A stretch of DNA of 64,000 nucleotides from the NCBI GenBank assembly GCA_019918135.1, contig WBZZ01003799.1, positions 462,501 through 526,500 on the forward strand, in the 5' to 3' direction. The notes under the pieces are model-generated. The model saw only the letters and a program-made list of their open reading frames with translations. It made no database searches and was not told the origin of the DNA. Both the position numbers and the translations under genes were made by a program. This document shows, piece by piece, positions 60,529-64,000 of the stretch. Source of the stretch: Paulinella micropora. Lineage: Eukaryota > Cercozoa > Imbricatea > Euglyphida > Paulinellidae. Within the stretch, counting starts at the first letter, position 1. The number at the start of each line of letters is the position of its first letter.

Positions 60529-61190
60529 GTGTTGGCAATGAAATAGGTTTGATTTAGTTTCTAGAAAGATGTGTTTTGTCTTATTTGAGTTAGATTGTTA
60601 TCAGCTCCTGACTTGTTAAAACAACATTACGACAGAGAGTAACAACTCAGCAAGCCGCGCCAGAGCTGGGAATGTTTTTTAGAGATTCTTTCATCAGTTA
60701 GACTGGGAGTCCATAAACTGGATATTGTAAATTACAAGCCGGCTGAAATGAGTGAGTGATCACAAAAAAAAAGTCGGAGTAAACTCTACTCCTGAAAATA
60801 TAACTGGCAAGGATATGGTTAACCTCTCTGAAATTACTGCCCACCAGTGGAATTCCAGTGATAGAAATCATTTAAGCTTTGCATCGGAAAAATAAAGTAG
60901 GAAAACGTGGTCCTCTGCTGATGGATTGTTTCCTCAGTTACTGGCGCCTTGGTAATTATCTACCACCTGCAGACAGCGGTAGACAATTACCAATGCACAA
61001 CGACGATGATGTGGCGTGATTGGCTCATAACCGTTGATTAGGTGATACCCGGTCACTCACGGACCTAATACCTTAGACGCCGGTTTGCTGAGAGACTCCG
61101 TTAGAAGCCACGATACCAATCGACACTTTTAATTCGCACGTAGATAGCAGAACTGACAAACTCAAAGCTAATAATGAAACTGAAATAAAG
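60529..61190. other. Gene-free spacer between gene D and copia element 2
   Basis: Holds the last island palindrome (60773-60795) and a 16-base inverted repeat with one mismatch (60949-60964 and 60978-60993, arms TTGGTAATTATCTACC-like, 13-base loop). No coding pattern. Confidence 0.6.
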
Positions 61191-61199
61191 TCCGCACGA

Positions 61200-64000
61200 C
61201 TGTAATTATTACACAATGATTAGTGTCTAATTCTGAATGTCAATATGGACCGTTACGTCCGTTACAATTATTATGACTAGAACTATACGGATAAATTACT
61301 ACTGACTTGCCAGTCACAAAGTAATCACTAAAAGCAAAACGTAGTTGTCCTACCAACGTCGATCCACTCCGCTAGTAACCCACCTTATGATCCTCTGCTC
61401 CGAGGCTTATGTAATATATATCAAAGTTCCGATGGTGGAACTTGAAATGTGGTACTCTAAGACTAGCGGAGCCAAAAACAACGAAGGCAAACACTGCACC
61501 AGCCAATTCCCGTGATCCGGCCTAACGATAATATATTCTGGTTTAAAAAGTGTAAATTGGTTACTAATAGTAATATTATCGTTACCAGGTGAAGAGTGTT
61601 ATTACGTTAGTCATAACTATTTTAACCACCGTTACCTGGATAGTTAATTTGTCAATTGGCAGGACAGTAAGTATTACCAATATAGACTGGGAACGTTATT
61701 AATACTTCAAGTGCCAGTCAATAATACATCAGTCTTATAATCCACTCAACTCAGTAGTTAGAGAGGGTTAGCGCGACAACCAGTAGCTGAGTTAGTTTCG
61801 TGACGTGGCAGCTTTCTGCTACGGTTTCAGTTCTGCGATACATACGTGTTATTAAAGCGTGTATCTAACCTGCGTAGATAGACTTGTTAGGTAGCCCGGA
61901 GAGATCTTGCAAAAGATCGGTAAAGGTTCCCGTTGCCCTAAATGGGTGGTCGCCCAAAGGTTGTGAGCCTTGGAACCGAAAAACGTATGGGTTTAAAGCA
62001 AGAATATATTCCGCAGTTATGGAACCGAAAAACATATAGGTTTAAAGCAAGAATATATTCCGCAGTTAGATGGTACCACACGGAATTATTCCGACTTTTG
62101 CTACAAGCTTGAGAACTATGCCAAGGGCATTAGTGCCTGGCACGGAGAGTGTGTGAAGCTGGCACTTACAGATCCAGTAAAAGCAAAGGCGAAATATCCC
62201 TACGATCCTGCTAAGGCAATGGAAGTAGAGGAGTGGGAGTTGCCCGATGAACCAGAGTCTGAAGACACCCCAGATACAGACTCAGACGGAGATGCATCGG
62301 ATGCGAGTAGACCGAGACCCAGAACAAAGAAAGCTGAGTCTAAAACAACTATCGAAAAACCGAAAGATTGGGCTAAGATGTCTGAAGAAGCGCAAGCGCA
62401 GTGGAAAGAGAAAAGAGCAAAGAGACTAAAGAGAGAGCAGAGAAGAGAGTCAAAGCGCACTCACACCTTAAGAGTAAGAACGATCACGCAAGAGAAGAAA
62501 AATTATGAACGCATGAGACAACTACAACTCATTCTCTCTGTTGCTTTCTCACACCCCATTGTCGTGCGTTACTTGCGAACAAAGACAGTGACAGGCCCGA
62601 TCGAATTGATAGAGGCAGTAAGAGGAAAGTTTGGTTCAATTTCCGGGGTTAGCAAGAACATCAAAGCACAAGACTTTGAAAGAATGTATCCAAAACCCGG
62701 TTACAATGTCGATGCATGGCTCAATGACTACATTGCGATGAAAGGGGAAGTAGAGAGCCATAGAGAACACCCATTCGACAAAGACGAACTCGTACGAAAT
62801 CTGCTTGAGAAGCTTGCCAAACACCCCGCATTCGGTGAACCATTCAAAGCACTATACGTCAACTTACCCTCTAACCTAAGACCTAGCTTCGAGGATATAG
62901 TAGATAGTGCGAGAGACACGTGGGCGTTGTGGAGGAAGGATAAGTGGAAGGAAGAGGAGAGGAAAGCGAGACCCTAACCGAACCACGAGACCTAAGAAAG
63001 AAACAAGCCTTCTTCTAGACGATCAGGGAGATGAAGGGGAAGGGGGTAAGGGCAAAATTAGCAAATTCAAGAAAAAGGAAGAGTGGTGGCTTCGGGTCAC
63101 ATGTTACGAGTGTAACAAGAAGGGCCATACCAAGAAGTTTTGTCCAACCGTGAAGTCCCATAAGAAAGGCCAAGCTAGTGAAGACAAGAACGATAAGAAA
63201 CCTAAAAAGGGAAAACCTCAGAAACCCTCAAAAACCTCTAAGAAAAAGCCACGTAAAGACGTGACACTCATACGAGAGGAGCGAGAAGATGATGGGGAGT
63301 CCGATAGCGACAATGACGCTTTACTCGTAATGATGGGGGAAGATGGTCCAAACGAACTTGGGGAAACCCCTGATGACGAGAGAGGTAGGAAGAGAGCGAA
63401 CGTCGAGTCTGGGGAACCCCAGCCTGAGCCAGGTGTTCGTCCCCTACCGGCAAAACAAAGTGGCAGAGGGAGTCCCTCTGTCACCCCCATCTCAGACTCT
63501 CCCAGTCAGCTAACCAGGGCCACCTCCACCGACACCCCACAGTGTCAAAAACCGACCCCCAAAACACCTCCTACCACTATCATGAGGTATAGCAAACAGA
63601 GGCCGAGGTCCCTGAAGTGTCATGGTAAGAACAAGAAAAGCAGTCCTTGCCAGATCTCGCTTGAGCACGATCAGAAGGGACCTAACGCCAAACAGGCTTC
63701 TCGTATGGTTTACGGAAAGTACTGCGGGTACCATGCGAAGAAGCAAGACCCAGAATACCCTTTACTTGACCTAGCTGTTAGCCCTGACCTCCGTCCCCCC
63801 AAATCCCCTTATTTTCCGGATGAGGCAGGTTTGAGAGCTGATGCTAAAGCGAGAGGACTAACCATCCCGCACAATCTCACCACCGATTTCACTGCACATA
63901 CTCCACAGAAACCGGGAGAGATGAAAAAGCAGAAGAAGAGTGAGAGGGAAGTGAGGGAGAGCAAGCAAGAGGGGAAGAAACCACAAAAGATCACCCCCAC
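61200..64000 (+). mobile_element. Second Ty1/copia element, 5' part only
   Basis: A Gag-like frame (62153-62977) is clearly related to Gag of copia 1: the KEKKYYERMKTLQL-type helix recurs as QEKKNYERMRQLQL, and both have a zinc knuckle (here CYECNKKGHTKKFC near 63100). The same Cys/His block follows the knuckle. A GGTTGTGAGCCTTGG stretch near 61957 corresponds to the primer-binding region of copia 1, so the 5' LTR should end there. Its start is uncertain, either about 61200 or 61550 (both begin TGTAA). The element runs off the window, and the visible part has one or two interruptions. Divergence from copia 1 shows a separate subfamily. Confidence 0.75.
61974..62068 (+). repeat. 47-48 base tandem duplication in the copia 2 leader
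   Basis: Two adjacent copies (GGAACCGAAAAACGTATGGG... and GGAACCGAAAAACATATAGG...) end in the same ATATTCCGCAGTTA. They lie between the primer-binding region and the Gag frame. Confidence 0.9.

Larger units (their letters stand above)
48546..60795. mobile_element. Candidate two-gene island (genes C and D) marked by dispersed palindromes
   Basis: Genes C (-) and D (+) are divergent. About 16 sites carrying a 21-23 base palindrome lie in their introns and flanks between 48546 and 60795; I see none elsewhere in the window. Gene D looks transposase-like, so the whole may be a large DNA transposon. No terminal inverted repeats or target duplications were found by eye, so the limits given are those of the palindromes. 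Confidence 0.4.

Overview
The window reads as nuclear DNA of an intron-rich eukaryote, probably an alga or other protist; I cannot name the species. The evidence is a multi-exon ubiquitin protease gene with GT-AG introns, a Ty1/copia LTR element and part of a second, a LINE-like element, a tRNA-derived SINE array, abundant microsatellites, and a short run of TTAGGG. No prokaryotic features (operons, ribosome-binding sites) are seen.

Layout. 0.2-12.9 kb (+): one large ubiquitin-specific protease gene with at least 22 exons, whose 5' end probably lies outside the window. 12.9-14 kb: gene-free, with microsatellites and a telomere-like run. 14.0-24.3 kb: a proline-rich element of unknown family, split by a young Ty1/copia element (15.5-23.1 kb, 5-bp target duplication). 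25.0-35.1 kb: two intron-containing genes transcribed away from each other from a spacer of about 370 bp. Gene A (-) looks transposase-like; gene B (+) is unknown, with tandemly duplicated exons and a huge CTTG-repeat intron. 35.1-41.7 kb: AT-rich, gene-free, with an (ATATT)n block and a head-to-tail SINE array. 41.9-48.3 kb: a LINE-like retroelement whose RNase H domain lies upstream of the reverse transcriptase. 48.5-60.8 kb: an island with a second divergent gene pair. Gene C (-) appears to encode a ParB-like domain joined to an amino-type DNA methyltransferase; gene D (+) encodes a DUF7869-like, RNase H-fold transposase-like protein. 61-64 kb: the 5' part of a second copia element related to the first.

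The most interesting feature is the 48.5-60.8 kb island. A ParB-like/methyltransferase fusion gene and a transposase-like gene sit head to head, and about 16 copies of one 21-23 bp palindrome lie in their introns and flanks. I saw this palindrome nowhere else in the window. This could be a large two-gene DNA transposon carrying its own DNA methyltransferase and binding sites. The link between protein and palindrome is inference.

Exon limits were read by eye from splice signals and open frames. Genes A, C and D need several frame changes, so they are either decaying or carry uncorrected indels.
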